This document shows, in pieces, positions 42,434-50,706 of a stretch of DNA of 57,711 bases. The DNA comes from Verrucomicrobiaceae bacterium UBA7681 (GTDB taxonomy: Bacteria > Verrucomicrobiota > Verrucomicrobiia > Verrucomicrobiales > Verrucomicrobiaceae), in the NCBI GenBank assembly GCA_002482965.1, contig DLGZ01000058.1:1-57711 (forward strand), in the 5' to 3' direction. A model generated the notes under the pieces. It was given only the letters and a program-made list of their open reading frames with translations, did not search any database and had not been told where the DNA came from. A program made the translations under genes and the position numbers. Within the stretch, counting starts at the first letter, position 1. Each line of letters opens with the position of its first letter.

Positions 42434-43477
42434 TCATGCGTATTCCAGCAGAGCCTTGATGACCTTGCGCTCTGCCACGGCCTTGAAGGCAGCGGTGATC
42501 TGTTCCACCGAAAACCGGTGCGTGATGAATTCGGCGGAGGTGAGTCTGCCTTCACGAATCCACTGGCAGAGGGCTGCCTGGGACTCCTTCTCATAGCGGC
42601 GTGTCGGCCACTGATGCACGAAGAGGTTGAAATTGAAGTCAGCCTTCGCTTTGTCGATGTGCAGCACGCCATGCGTGAGCACGCCGTAGATGCAGTGGGA
42701 GCCACCCCGGCGCAGCAGTGGCAGCCCTTGCTGCACGATGTCCGGCTGGCCGACGGCATCGATGACGGCATCGAGTTTTTTTCCGCGAATCTTCGAGAGT
42801 TCTCCAATGGCGAGATCTCCAGGGGTAAAGGCCGCATCCGCGCCAAAGGCCAGCGCCTTGGCCTGCTTGTCCGCATGCCGGTCCACGATGCCGATCCACC
42901 CGAGGCCAAAGAGGCGACCGAGCTTCACAAAGCTGAGTCCCACCGGACCAGCGCCGTAGATGAGCACATCGTCTCCAGGCTGGAGGTGAAAATCGCGAAA
43001 CGCACCCAGCACCTCGCGCCAGGTGCAGAGCAGCACCGCCTCCTCCGGTGGGATGTCTGCATCCACTCGTGTCTGAATCTCAAACACCTCGACCCAGCCG
43101 TGTGCCTCATCCGCCACACCGTCCGCCACCATGGCTTCATGGTCATTGGCCAGCGTGAACTCACCAAAACCACCCCAGCCGGAATCAACACCTTCCTTTT
43201 GCAGATCAAACACAAGCCCGCCCACGGCGCGATCTCCCACCTGGAAGTTTTTCACCTTGTCCCCCACTTCGACCACGATGCCCACGCTCTCGTGGCCAAG
43301 GGCAAAAGGAAACTTGTCCTCCATGCCGGGAAACTTGCCGCCGAGGAGTTCAGAGTCCGTGCGGTTGCACAGGCAGGCACATTCCGTACGCACCAGCGCC
43401 TGATAAGGCCCCGGTTTCGGCTGCGGCGTGTCGAGGATGGCGAGTTCTCCAGGTGCGATGGCGATGACGGACTTCAT
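42434..43477 (-). CDS. Zinc-type MDR alcohol dehydrogenase
   Basis: 347 residues from the ATG at 43477 (MKSVIAIAPGELAILDTPQPKPGPYQALVRTECACLCNRTDSELLGGKFPG). GroES-like catalytic domain with the zinc-site ACLCNRTDSE and LGHESVGIVVEVGDKV. The Rossmann domain has VLIYGAGPVGLSFVKLGRLFG (GxGPVG) and DAVIDAVGQPDIVQQGLPLLRRGG. The catalytic Cys-His-Glu arrangement looks present. Cytoplasmic NAD(P)-dependent oxidation or reduction of an alcohol/aldehyde. Second gene of the operon, 87 nt after the ligase. Confidence 0.88.
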   Translation of the reverse strand: MKSVIAIAPGELAILDTPQPKPGPYQALVRTECACLCNRTDSELLGGKFPGMEDKFPFALGHESVGIVVEVGDKVKNFQVGDRAVGGLVFDLQKEGVDSGWGGFGEFTLANDHEAMVADGVADEAHGWVEVFEIQTRVDADIPPEEAVLLCTWREVLGAFRDFHLQPGDDVLIYGAGPVGLSFVKLGRLFGLGWIGIVDRHADKQAKALAFGADAAFTPGDLAIGELSKIRGKKLDAVIDAVGQPDIVQQGLPLLRRGGSHCIYGVLTHGVLHIDKAKADFNFNLFVHQWPTRRYEKESQAALCQWIREGRLTSAEFITHRFSVEQITAAFKAVAERKVIKALLEYA

Positions 43478-43564
43478 GAGCCGTGCATCGAACACGCGGC
43501 GCGTGCGAGTGCAAGCGAGGAAGGTGTGAAAAGGGCCGGAGGCCAGGACACCCTCTTCCCTTCC

Positions 43565-44968
43565 TCACGCCGTCTCATCCGGCAGCGGCACATTTTGCTC
43601 CACCTTGCCGGTGCGCGGATCTGGGCTGAGCTGCGCCACCATGCGGGCCGTGGCTTTCACGCTGGGGCAGCCGCCATCATCCAGGCAGCGGCGCATCTGC
43701 GCCTCCAGGTCTTGCAGCAGTGCGGCGACATCCACACCCGGTTGTGGGACAAACAAACACTCCACGGCATCCGGACCCGTCTGGCGAAACTGGTAGATGG
43801 CCACATCGCACTGTTCATCCATGAAGAAGAGAAAATTGGTGCCGATGAACACGCGCCGCTCCGGGGTTTTGAACACATAGCACATCGTGCTGCGGCCAAT
43901 GATCTGCTCGATGCGCTTGAATGGCCAGCGCGCGTCCACCGGCCCGAGTTTGACGCGGTCATTGATGCGGTAGCGCAGCAGCGGCAGCGCCTTGTTGATG
44001 AGCGGCGTCACCAGCGCGTGGTCGGACAGCACGCCATCGGGCACCGGCTGGTCGGCGGCGTCCACGGCCTCAAACACCAGCATGTCATCATGGCAGTGCA
44101 GGTGCTCCATGCCCCGCCACTGCCGGGCGATCCCGAGGGTCTCGCCGCAGCCATACATACTGAAGGGCTCAATGCCGAAGGCCCTGCGGCAGAGGTCGCG
44201 GATGCCAGGCGTCACGGCATCTCCTCCGGCCCAGATGTAACCTCCGTCCTTCGGCGGGTGGAGGTCCAGTTCGCCATTGAGTTGTGCCTGTGCCAGACGC
44301 CCAAACAGAGAGGCATAGCCCATCATCGCATCCGGCTGGATGCGCTGCACCTCGGCCAGGATTTCGCTCCACGGAGCGGTGATATTGATGCTATGATATT
44401 TGCAAAACAGCGAGCCAATCCACGGCCGTGTGGCATACAAGGCCGCAGAAATGGAAGGAGCCTTGGCGGTCACGAAAGCGATGACCTTGAGACGTCTGCG
44501 AAACAACGGCAGCGGCGGCTGAGTGGCACTGTGCGGGGAGGCGGAATTGCGCAGGTTCTGGCAGGCATGCCCCCAGTCCACGGAGGCGATGTCATGCGGC
44601 ACCGCAAAGCCTGGGCCGGTGGTGCCGGAAGTGGTGCTGACCATCCAGCGACCATGCAGCAGCGTGCCCCAGTTTTGAGGCTCATTGAGAAAGGCCTCCA
44701 GCGCGGCGCGGTGCAGCCGTTTGTCTGGCACAATTTGATCCCAGTTCGCCACCAGCAGCTCCTTCGTCAGCGGCGGGATGTCCGTGATCTGGCAGCGCTC
44801 CACATCGATGCCCGCGAGGTGCCGCCGGTAAAAGGGGCTCATCTCCAGTGCATAGCGCGCCATGGCCCGCCAGCGGCTCTCTTGCAGCTTCAGCAAGTCT
44901 GCACGGCTCATGAAATGGGCTTCCTTCACAGCCCTGCGCGCGCTCAGGATGTTTAACAATCGACTCAT
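43565..44968 (-). CDS. PaaK-type AMP-dependent CoA ligase
   Basis: 467 residues. The adenylation core starts at about 95 with VSTTSGTTGPGFAVPHD (Ser/Thr/Gly phosphate loop), then SMYGCGETLG near 270, and a C-terminal basic segment (RWPFKRIEQIIGRSTMCYVF, KATARMVAQLSPDPRTGKVEQ). This matches phenylacetate-CoA ligase (PaaK)/coenzyme F390 synthetase-type proteins. It would activate a carboxylate as an acyl adenylate for transfer to CoA, an amine or a partner. First gene of the operon and divergent from the sterol-desaturase gene, with ~183 nt of shared promoter region. Confidence 0.82.
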   Translation of the reverse strand: MSRLLNILSARRAVKEAHFMSRADLLKLQESRWRAMARYALEMSPFYRRHLAGIDVERCQITDIPPLTKELLVANWDQIVPDKRLHRAALEAFLNEPQNWGTLLHGRWMVSTTSGTTGPGFAVPHDIASVDWGHACQNLRNSASPHSATQPPLPLFRRRLKVIAFVTAKAPSISAALYATRPWIGSLFCKYHSINITAPWSEILAEVQRIQPDAMMGYASLFGRLAQAQLNGELDLHPPKDGGYIWAGGDAVTPGIRDLCRRAFGIEPFSMYGCGETLGIARQWRGMEHLHCHDDMLVFEAVDAADQPVPDGVLSDHALVTPLINKALPLLRYRINDRVKLGPVDARWPFKRIEQIIGRSTMCYVFKTPERRVFIGTNFLFFMDEQCDVAIYQFRQTGPDAVECLFVPQPGVDVAALLQDLEAQMRRCLDDGGCPSVKATARMVAQLSPDPRTGKVEQNVPLPDETA

Positions 44969-45151
44969 GGGTCTCTCCTGTCATGGAGGAGCACACGGGT
45001 CAAGAGATCTGGAGTGTCAATGAAGGAGATGGCGGGCGCATACGTGCCGAGGGATCTTCGGCACCATCTCCCCCGCCCCGCAATCCCCGCGCATCATCTC
45101 CCCACATCCGCACTGGAAATGTGTCCGTTTCTTGCTTTGTAAAAATCGCCC

Positions 45152-46051
45152 ATGTTCCGCACGATTCTAGAATACCTCCTCTGGCCCCTGATCATCACCG
45201 CCGCCATCATCCCCACCGGGATTGGCATCGCCAATGGGCATGGGCCGCTGGCCTTTAACATCACCTACTTCAGCCTCGCTGCGCTGCTTTATGTGCTGGA
45301 GCGCGTGTATCCGCATGAGAAGCGCTGGCTGCACTCAGACGGGCAGGAGGTGCAGGACTTTGCGCATACCGCCTTCACCAAGTCCTTCGTGCAGTTGCTC
45401 ATCATTTCCGCCACCTGGCTCGGACTGGCCGCCGTCGTCGGCGGAGATCTGGGCACGGGGTACTGGCCCAATCACTGGCCCATGTTTCTCCAGGTCGTGC
45501 TGGGGCTCGTCATCGCCGAGTTCGGGCTGTACTGGGCGCACCGCATCGCCCATGAATGGATGCCGCTGTGGTGGTTCCACGCGGTGCATCACAGCTCCAA
45601 AAAGCTGTGGTTCTTCAACACCGGGCGCTTTCACATCGTTGACACCCTCAAGAGCGCGATCTTCTCCGCCCCGCTGCTGGCGCTGGCCGGGGCGCCCCAG
45701 AGCGTGGTTCTGTGGTTCGGTGCCATCACCGCCTACATCGGCTTTCTGACGCATGCCAACATCCAGATGCGTTTCGGCTGGCTCAATTACATCTTCAACA
45801 CCCCTGCCCTGCACCGCTGGCATCACTCGATGGACCTGCGTGAAGGAAATAAAAACTACGGCGAGAACCTCATGCTCTGGGATCTCATCTTCGGCACCTA
45901 CTACGACGACACCACCCGCCGCCCACCCGTCGAAATCGGCATCAAGTCCGCCATGCCCCGGACCTTTTGGGGGCAGATCGTCGAGCCCTTCCGCTGGCAT
46001 AAATTTCAGTCCTCCGCCAAAGAAGGCACCCACAAGCACGAGCTGCTGTAA
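45152..46051 (+). CDS. Sterol desaturase / fatty acid hydroxylase family protein
   Basis: 299 residues, membrane-embedded diiron enzyme. Histidine boxes HRIAH, HAVHHSS and HRWHHS are all present in order at about 130, 143 and 216, and coordinate the two irons. About four membrane helices (10-30, 40-60, 70-95, 165-185). Members hydroxylate or desaturate sterols, carotenoids, fatty acids or alkylglycerols; substrate here unknown. It is divergent from the PaaK-type ligase and might add a hydroxyl to the same product. Confidence 0.9.
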   Translation: MFRTILEYLLWPLIITAAIIPTGIGIANGHGPLAFNITYFSLAALLYVLERVYPHEKRWLHSDGQEVQDFAHTAFTKSFVQLLIISATWLGLAAVVGGDLGTGYWPNHWPMFLQVVLGLVIAEFGLYWAHRIAHEWMPLWWFHAVHHSSKKLWFFNTGRFHIVDTLKSAIFSAPLLALAGAPQSVVLWFGAITAYIGFLTHANIQMRFGWLNYIFNTPALHRWHHSMDLREGNKNYGENLMLWDLIFGTYYDDTTRRPPVEIGIKSAMPRTFWGQIVEPFRWHKFQSSAKEGTHKHELL

Positions 46052-46125
46052 AAAAGGACGTCACATCGCCCTGAAAACGACTTGCCGCCCTCCGGTGCCC
46101 ATGCGAAGCATCGCCCCCGAACAAC

Positions 46126-46200
46126 GCGCCCGTAGTTCAACGGATAGAATGGTGGTCTCCGAAGCCGCATATCCAGGTTCGATTCCTGGCGGGCGCACCA
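46126..46200 (+). tRNA. tRNA-Arg (CCG anticodon)
   Basis: 75 nt with an encoded CCA. The acceptor stem GCGCCCG pairs with CGGGCGC. D-arm AGTTCAACGGATAGAAT; anticodon stem GTGGT with GCCGC around loop CTCCGAA gives anticodon CCG, reading CGG (Arg). T-arm CAGGTTCGATTCCTG. Intact. The degraded IS5-type element begins within about 70 nt of its 3' end. Confidence 0.93.
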
Positions 46201-46269
46201 GTCGCAAAAGCGGCTGGAATCCTTGTAAATCAACGGGTCTAGGCGGTGTTTGAAACCCCTTAACGGCCG

Positions 46270-46690
46270 TATTGGGCCAGTCGATAACAGCAGCAAACTG
46301 GATCAGTGAGAGGAAATGTGCGGCGGGCTTATCTCGCCGAGTGCTGGCACAAGCCCAGCGCTTCAGACGGCAGAAGTAGTTCTCAATGCGATAGCGCAGC
46401 CGGTAAAGCTTGCGACTGACCTTGCGCTGGATTCCACATCTGGCTCTGCGTGGAATGCAACGTGTTGCTCCGAGCAGTTGAAGCGACTGGCGCAGCTTAC
46501 TACATGCGTGCCATCCACCAGCCTGATGCGGTTTCTGGTATTGCGGGAGCCCCTGGTGAGCATGCGCTTCCAGAGACCTTCGCGTGCCCACTGCCTATGC
46601 CAGCCATAGATGGTGCACCAGGGAGCAAAACATTCGGAAAAGTCACGCCAAGGCCCTGCGTTGCCCAGCCGGTAAAACGAGCTTTATTCC
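46270..46690 (-). pseudogene. Degraded IS5-family transposase remnant
   Basis: Pieces of an IS5-type DDE transposase in two minus-strand frames. One reads WRDFSECFAPWCTIYGWHRQWAREGLWKRML then RIRLVDGTHVVSC, the N-terminal and first Asp region. Another reads KLYRLRYRIENYFCRLKRWACASTRRDKP and FLSLIQFAAVIDW, the C-terminal region with the E of the DDE triad in RIE. The middle is missing and the frames do not connect, so frameshift plus internal deletion have inactivated it. It lies between tRNA-Arg and the intact IS. No clean terminal repeats can be assigned. Confidence 0.8.
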
Positions 46691-46880
46691 GCAGAGGGCA
46701 TTCGGTGTGACACCATCATCCGGCTGATCTATGTCAACGGCAAGACACGCTCCAGCTTGTATCCGACTTTAGTCGGATACCTGGAGTTTGGCTTTTGACT
46801 AGACAAGTCCGTGGTGAAGGGATCAAAAGGCATGTCTTTTGTGTGGACAAAGGTCTAGTTATGTAACTAGTATTCGGAAT

Positions 46881-47090
46881 ATGGGATTTCCTACCAAAGT
46901 TCAACTCATCCAGCGCAAGGCCAGCGAGCAGTGGTACATCAACTTTCCTTCCGCCGTTGCGCAGGCCCTCGAATTTGCCAAAGGCGAAACCGTCGAGTGG
47001 ATCATTGCTGACAAAGGACATCTTATCCTTTCGCGCAAAGAGGTTCCGCCCAATCCGGTGGACGTGGAAAAAAAACCGCCTCGTCCCTGA
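46881..47090 (+). CDS. IS ORF A, AbrB/MazE-like small protein
   Basis: 69 residues (MGFPTKVQLIQRKASEQWYINFPSAVAQALEFAKGETVEW). The pattern, a short beta strand, a loop with PSAVAQAL and EFAKGETVEWII, resembles swapped-hairpin AbrB/MazE DNA-binding proteins. It ends VEKKPPRP-stop, and its Lys codons lie in a run of eight A's (47068-47075). A -1 slip there leads into an open frame running straight into the transposase. In the 0 frame it is a 69-residue protein that may bind the element's ends. Confidence 0.7.
   Translation: MGFPTKVQLIQRKASEQWYINFPSAVAQALEFAKGETVEWIIADKGHLILSRKEVPPNPVDVEKKPPRP
47068..47075 (+). promoter_or_regulatory. Candidate -1 programmed frameshift site (A8)
   Basis: The ORF A reading frame passes GAA AAA AAA CCG. 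A tandem A-AAA-AAA slip by one base re-enters frame at ACC (47075), giving KKTASSLSEQLAELLLATHQ with no stop up to the transposase ATG at 47171. The fused product would be about 553 residues. A-rich heptamers drive the same shift in IS1 and IS3 elements. No downstream pseudoknot or stem was confirmed by eye. Confidence 0.65.
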
Positions 47091-47170
47091 GCGAGCAGCT
47101 CGCCGAGCTGCTTCTTGCCACGCACCAGGCCACACCCACCGCACGCTGCGCCCAGCGCCTCAAAGGGCAC

Positions 47171-48541
47171 ATGCTTGCCACGCTGCTTTGTCCGGAACGC
47201 GGCACTCTGACCAACCTCATCTGCACCACCGGCTCCCAGCAGCAGGACTGGTCGGCGCACTACCGGCTCTACTCGCATGACCGCGTCGACGAGAGCGCCC
47301 TGTTTGACCCGGTGCGCGCCGCCGTGCTGCAGGTCCTTCCTGAAGACCAACCGCTGGTGGTGGCCGTGGACGACACGCTGGTGCGCAAGCGCGGCACCCA
47401 CATTGCCGGGGTGGGCTGGAAGCGTGATCCGCTGGGACCCGCCTTTCAAACCAATCTGGTGCGCGGCCAGCGCCACCTGCAGTTCTCCGCCGCCTGGCCG
47501 TTGGAACACGGGGCTGCGCGCATGGTGCCCATCGGCTGGTTCCATGCGCCCAGCGCCCCCAAGCCGTCCAAGGAAGCCGCAGCCGAGGTGCAGCAGCAGC
47601 AGCGTGAAGCGCGCAAGCAGATGTCGCTCAATGTGCAGGCGCTCGAGCAGATGCGCCGGCTGCGCGAGAGCTGCCCTGCCGCGCGCCGGGTCATCTACAG
47701 CGGCGACGGCAGCTACACCAATGCCGCCGTGCTGCGCGGCCTGCCCGCAGGCAGCACCTATCTGGGACGCATGCGCAAGGATGCGGTGCTGCATCATCCG
47801 CCCGTTGCCAGACCGGCAGGTTCCAATGGCCGCCACCCCGGCTATGGGCCGCCGGCCCCCACGCCCGATGAGCTGCGCACCGACGAGTCGGTCCCTTGGA
47901 CGAAGGTGGAGGCCCATGCCGCAGGCACGCGGCACAGCTTCCGCATCAAGACCCTCGGTCCGGTGCTCTGGCGCAAGGCCGGGGCAAAGCTGCCGGTGCG
48001 CATCGTGGTCATCGCGCCACTGGGCTACCGCCTGCGCAAAGGCTCGCGGATGCTCTACCGGCAGCCGGCATATCTGCTGAGCACACAGCCGGAACTCCCG
48101 GTGGAAAAACTGCTGCAATACTATCTGTGGCGCTGGGGCATCGAGGTGAACTTCCGCGATGAAAAGACCCTCATAGGAACCGGGGAGGCGCAGGTGCGCA
48201 ACGCGGCCTCCAACCAGCATCTGCCAGCCATGACCGTGGCGGCCTATGCGATGCTGTGGGTGGCGGCGCTGCGAATGCATGAGGGCGGCGACAAGGGAAA
48301 GGTCCCCGCAGTGACAGCTCTGCAGCCGCCACGATGGCGTGCCCGTCGGGAGACGGAGGGCGATGCTCTGCCAAGCACGGGAGACCTGCTGCGGCGTCTG
48401 CGCTATGAAACGTGGGCCGGGGCGCTGCGTCCGGGCAGTTTATACCACTTCGTGACATCAGGCAGGCCAGACAAGACCGGCGAGAAACCTCCGCCCAAGC
48501 CGCCCCTAAGCCTGCCGGGCATGCTGTTTGCCGCAGCCTGA
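47171..48541 (+). CDS. DDE transposase, IS4/IS701-like
   Basis: 456 residues from the ATG at 47171; the same frame is open upstream to at least 47075 (see frameshift site). Catalytic residues: first Asp pair in VVAVDDTLVRKRGTH (about 67-68), second Asp in YSGDGSYTN (about 179), and the Glu of the YLWRWGIEVNFRDEKTLIG signature (about E325), the Y-RW-IE-xFRD-K form of DDE_5/IS701-type enzymes. GTGEAQVRN follows. Catalyses excision and insertion of this element. It fills the element together with ORF A. Confidence 0.9.
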   Translation: MLATLLCPERGTLTNLICTTGSQQQDWSAHYRLYSHDRVDESALFDPVRAAVLQVLPEDQPLVVAVDDTLVRKRGTHIAGVGWKRDPLGPAFQTNLVRGQRHLQFSAAWPLEHGAARMVPIGWFHAPSAPKPSKEAAAEVQQQQREARKQMSLNVQALEQMRRLRESCPAARRVIYSGDGSYTNAAVLRGLPAGSTYLGRMRKDAVLHHPPVARPAGSNGRHPGYGPPAPTPDELRTDESVPWTKVEAHAAGTRHSFRIKTLGPVLWRKAGAKLPVRIVVIAPLGYRLRKGSRMLYRQPAYLLSTQPELPVEKLLQYYLWRWGIEVNFRDEKTLIGTGEAQVRNAASNQHLPAMTVAAYAMLWVAALRMHEGGDKGKVPAVTALQPPRWRARRETEGDALPSTGDLLRRLRYETWAGALRPGSLYHFVTSGRPDKTGEKPPPKPPLSLPGMLFAAA

Positions 48542-48602
48542 ACAGGGGAAACTCCAAAACAACCCGCCGGGGCGTCCTCCTTATAGTCGGGCCAAACTCC
48601 AG

Positions 48603-48624
48603 GTATCCGACTTTAGTCGGATAC
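48603..48624. promoter_or_regulatory. 18-bp palindrome upstream of histidine kinase 1
   Basis: ATCCGACTTTAGTCGGAT core with extra matching ends, ending 37 nt before the kinase ATG at 48662. It is also the right flank of the IS. The same core is 42 nt before the second kinase and 33 nt before the LuxR-type regulator gene, so it could be a shared operator; it could equally be a REP-like repeat. Confidence 0.45.
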
Positions 48625-48661
48625 CCATTGCGCCTAGTTGTGGCACTTTTCCTGTCAAAAC

Positions 48662-50173
48662 ATGATTTATCGTCGCGCCATCCGGTCATCCATAGTGCTG
48701 TTCGCTTTCAGCCTCATGTGGGCGCATGCACAACCGGTCGACCTTCACGGTATGGTTTTGGGGGCGAAGGTGGAGGGAGTGGATCTCACGCCGTCACTTG
48801 CACCGATCAAAGGAGGGATAGAGGCAGGAATTTTCAGCCAGACCCCAACCTCCACGTTGGGCATTGCGGCCCATGCAAGCGCGCTTGTGCCCCCTGTGGC
48901 GACAGCTGTGGTGGTGCTGCTGCTTGGCTGGATTGTTGTGCTGCGCCGTGCGGTTCAGGTGCAAGCCAACGTGGCTGCAGCACTGAAAGCCACCAGCACC
49001 ACCGCGCGGGAGAGTGAGCAGCGGTGGAAGCTGCTTTTTGAAGCAAGCCCACTCAGTGTCCAGATCTTCGAACCAGATGGGCAGACGAAACGCTTCAATC
49101 AGGCCTGGAAGAATCTCTTCCGACTCAGCGATGAGCAGGGATACGCCTTCAATGTCCTCAAAGACCCTGGTCTCAATGCATCGGGTGCCGTCAATTTCAT
49201 CCGCAAAGCCTTTGAAGGCGAGGTGGTCCACGTGCCGCCTGTGCCTTTCCCGGTGAGCATTGACCCACCCGAGACACGCTGGATCGGCGGCACTGTTTAC
49301 CCGCTGAAAAATGAAACCGGGGAGATCTTGGAGGTCGTGGTTGTCCATCATGACATCACGGAGATGAAGCGTGCGGAAGAGGCGATGCTGGAAATCAATC
49401 ACACCCTCGAAATACGGGTGCAAGAGCGCACCGCCGAGCTGGAACGCTCTCAGGCGGGCCTGCAGCGCGCCTTGGAACAGGAGCGTGAACTTGGCGAGCT
49501 GAAGTCCCGCTTTGTCACCACGGTCAGCCATGAGTTCCGCACGCCGCTGGGCATCATCATGAGCGCGGTCGAGCTTCTGCAGCACTACTCAGACCGCCTG
49601 CCGGAGGATGAAAAGCTGCGCCAGCTCCACGAAATTCAGACCAGCACAAAACACATGGGGGGCCTGATGGAGCAGGTACTGCTGCTTGGACGCGCCGAAG
49701 CCGGGAAACTGACCTGCAAACCGCAGCCGCTCGATCTTGCGGGCTTCGCCGAACGCATCATCGACGAGACGCAGTCGGTTTCGAACCGCAAATGTCCGAT
49801 CACGCTGCAAACAGAAGGTGACCTCACCAGCATCCCGCTGGATGAAGCACTGCTGCGTCACATTCTCGGCAATCTCGTGGCCAATGCCGCCAAATACTCC
49901 CCGGCCGGCAGTGAGGTGATGCTGAACATCCGCCGCAATCTCACGGAGGTGGTTCTCAATGTCATTGACCGTGGCATCGGCATTCCAGCGAAGGATCGAG
50001 CCCGGCTTTTTGAAGCCTTCCACCGCTGCTCCAATGTGGGAGACACTCCTGGCACCGGCCTCGGGCTGGTGATCGTGAAGCGCTGTGTGGATCTGCATGG
50101 CGGCACGATTGAAATCGAAAGCGAGACCGGCCGTGGCACCACCTTCATCGTCCATTTGCCGCTCTTTTCCTGA
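48662..50173 (+). CDS. Membrane histidine kinase 1 with PAS domain
   Basis: 503 residues from the ATG at 48662; a GTG at 48638 is possible. A signal-like N-terminus, a short extracytoplasmic loop, one transmembrane helix (about 77-97, PPVATAVVVLLLGWIVVL), a PAS domain at about 115-238 (KLLFEASPLSVQIFEPDGQTKRFNQAW, closing HHDITEMKRAEEAM), a coiled coil, an HisKA with VSHEFRTPLG (H290), and an ATPase with N-box NLVANAAKYSP, G1 DRGIGIP, G2 GTGLGLVIVKRCVDLHGG. The 3' half is closely similar to kinase 2. It phosphorylates response regulators; a lone receiver follows 6 nt downstream. Confidence 0.94.
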   Translation: MIYRRAIRSSIVLFAFSLMWAHAQPVDLHGMVLGAKVEGVDLTPSLAPIKGGIEAGIFSQTPTSTLGIAAHASALVPPVATAVVVLLLGWIVVLRRAVQVQANVAAALKATSTTARESEQRWKLLFEASPLSVQIFEPDGQTKRFNQAWKNLFRLSDEQGYAFNVLKDPGLNASGAVNFIRKAFEGEVVHVPPVPFPVSIDPPETRWIGGTVYPLKNETGEILEVVVVHHDITEMKRAEEAMLEINHTLEIRVQERTAELERSQAGLQRALEQERELGELKSRFVTTVSHEFRTPLGIIMSAVELLQHYSDRLPEDEKLRQLHEIQTSTKHMGGLMEQVLLLGRAEAGKLTCKPQPLDLAGFAERIIDETQSVSNRKCPITLQTEGDLTSIPLDEALLRHILGNLVANAAKYSPAGSEVMLNIRRNLTEVVLNVIDRGIGIPAKDRARLFEAFHRCSNVGDTPGTGLGLVIVKRCVDLHGGTIEIESETGRGTTFIVHLPLFS

Positions 50174-50179
50174 ACCCCT

Positions 50180-50560
50180 ATGTCCCGCAAGATTCTAATC
50201 GTCGAAGACCAGGCCACGATGCGCCGAAATGTGGCGCTGATGCTCCAGCTCGAGGGCCACGCCGTAATGACTGCGGCGAATGGTCTCGAAGGCGTCGAGA
50301 TGATCCAAAGCGAACGCCCGGACCTCATTCTCTGCGATGTGATGATGCCCGAGATGGACGGTTATGCCGTGCTTCGCGCACTTCGTGAGGATGATGGGAT
50401 CAAACATATTCCATTTGTTTTTCTCACCGCCAAAGGCGACCGCAATGACGTCCGCGAAGGCATGGGCCTTGGCGCTGATGCCTACCTCACCAAGCCTGCC
50501 TCCCGTGAAGAATTGCTGGAGGTGGTGAACGAGTTGCTCAACAGACAGAACGCGCGATGA
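50180..50560 (+). CDS. Single-domain receiver (CheY-like)
   Basis: 126 residues, one receiver domain and no output domain. The acidic pocket is at VEDQ, the phospho-acceptor is D53 in LILCDVMMPEMDG, and T83 and K105 are the conserved switch residues (FVFLTAK, AYLTKPAS). It follows kinase 1 by 6 nt, and its stop overlaps the frame upstream of kinase 2 (ATGA), so the three are likely co-transcribed. It may be a phosphate relay or a stand-alone effector. Confidence 0.94.
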   Translation: MSRKILIVEDQATMRRNVALMLQLEGHAVMTAANGLEGVEMIQSERPDLILCDVMMPEMDGYAVLRALREDDGIKHIPFVFLTAKGDRNDVREGMGLGADAYLTKPASREELLEVVNELLNRQNAR

Positions 50561-50646
50561 ACCGAATGAACCCTAAACATGCTTTCGGCGGACTTTTTAG
50601 GCGTGATGTTGCTTCTGAAGGACGTTCGGTTGCTCCCGTTCATGGC

Positions 50647-50664
50647 ATCCGGCTTTCGTCGGAT
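50647..50664. promoter_or_regulatory. Palindrome upstream of histidine kinase 2
   Basis: ATCCGGCTTTCGTCGGAT, two mismatches from the ATCCGACTTTAGTCGGAT core and still palindromic, 42 nt before the ATG at 50707. Translating it as the first 50 residues of a longer kinase is unlikely because the sequence before the ATG is not protein-like. Confidence 0.45.
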
Positions 50665-50706
50665 AACGGGCGTGGGAAATACGGTGGCAGCGTGTGCCTG
50701 AAATTG

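Larger units (their letters stand above)
46759..48624. mobile_element. IS4/IS701-like insertion sequence in palindrome target
   Basis: Perfect 12-bp terminal inverted repeats, CTGGAGTTTGGC at 46781-46792 and GCCAAACTCCAG at 48591-48602, define a 1822-bp element. Outside them a 22-bp palindrome with ATCCGACTTTAGTCGGAT core lies on each side (46759-46780 and 48603-48624) in the same orientation, shown by its central TT. The core recurs alone at 50647, 54793 and 55459. The palindromes are thus either a duplicated target or a shared repeat used as a landing site; they may instead be outer termini. Inside are an AbrB-like ORF and a DDE transposase joined by an apparent -1 frameshift. It looks recently active, as both ends match. 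Confidence 0.85.

Noticed and set aside
42518..44956. 812-aa plus-strand ORF
   Set aside because: It is antisense to the dehydrogenase and PaaK-type genes, which have clear family motifs; the ORF itself has none.
48638..48661. GTG start for histidine kinase 1
   Set aside because: No Shine-Dalgarno and the extra eight residues (MWHFSCQN) add nothing; ATG at 48662 gives a cleaner signal-like N-terminus. Kept as an alternative only.
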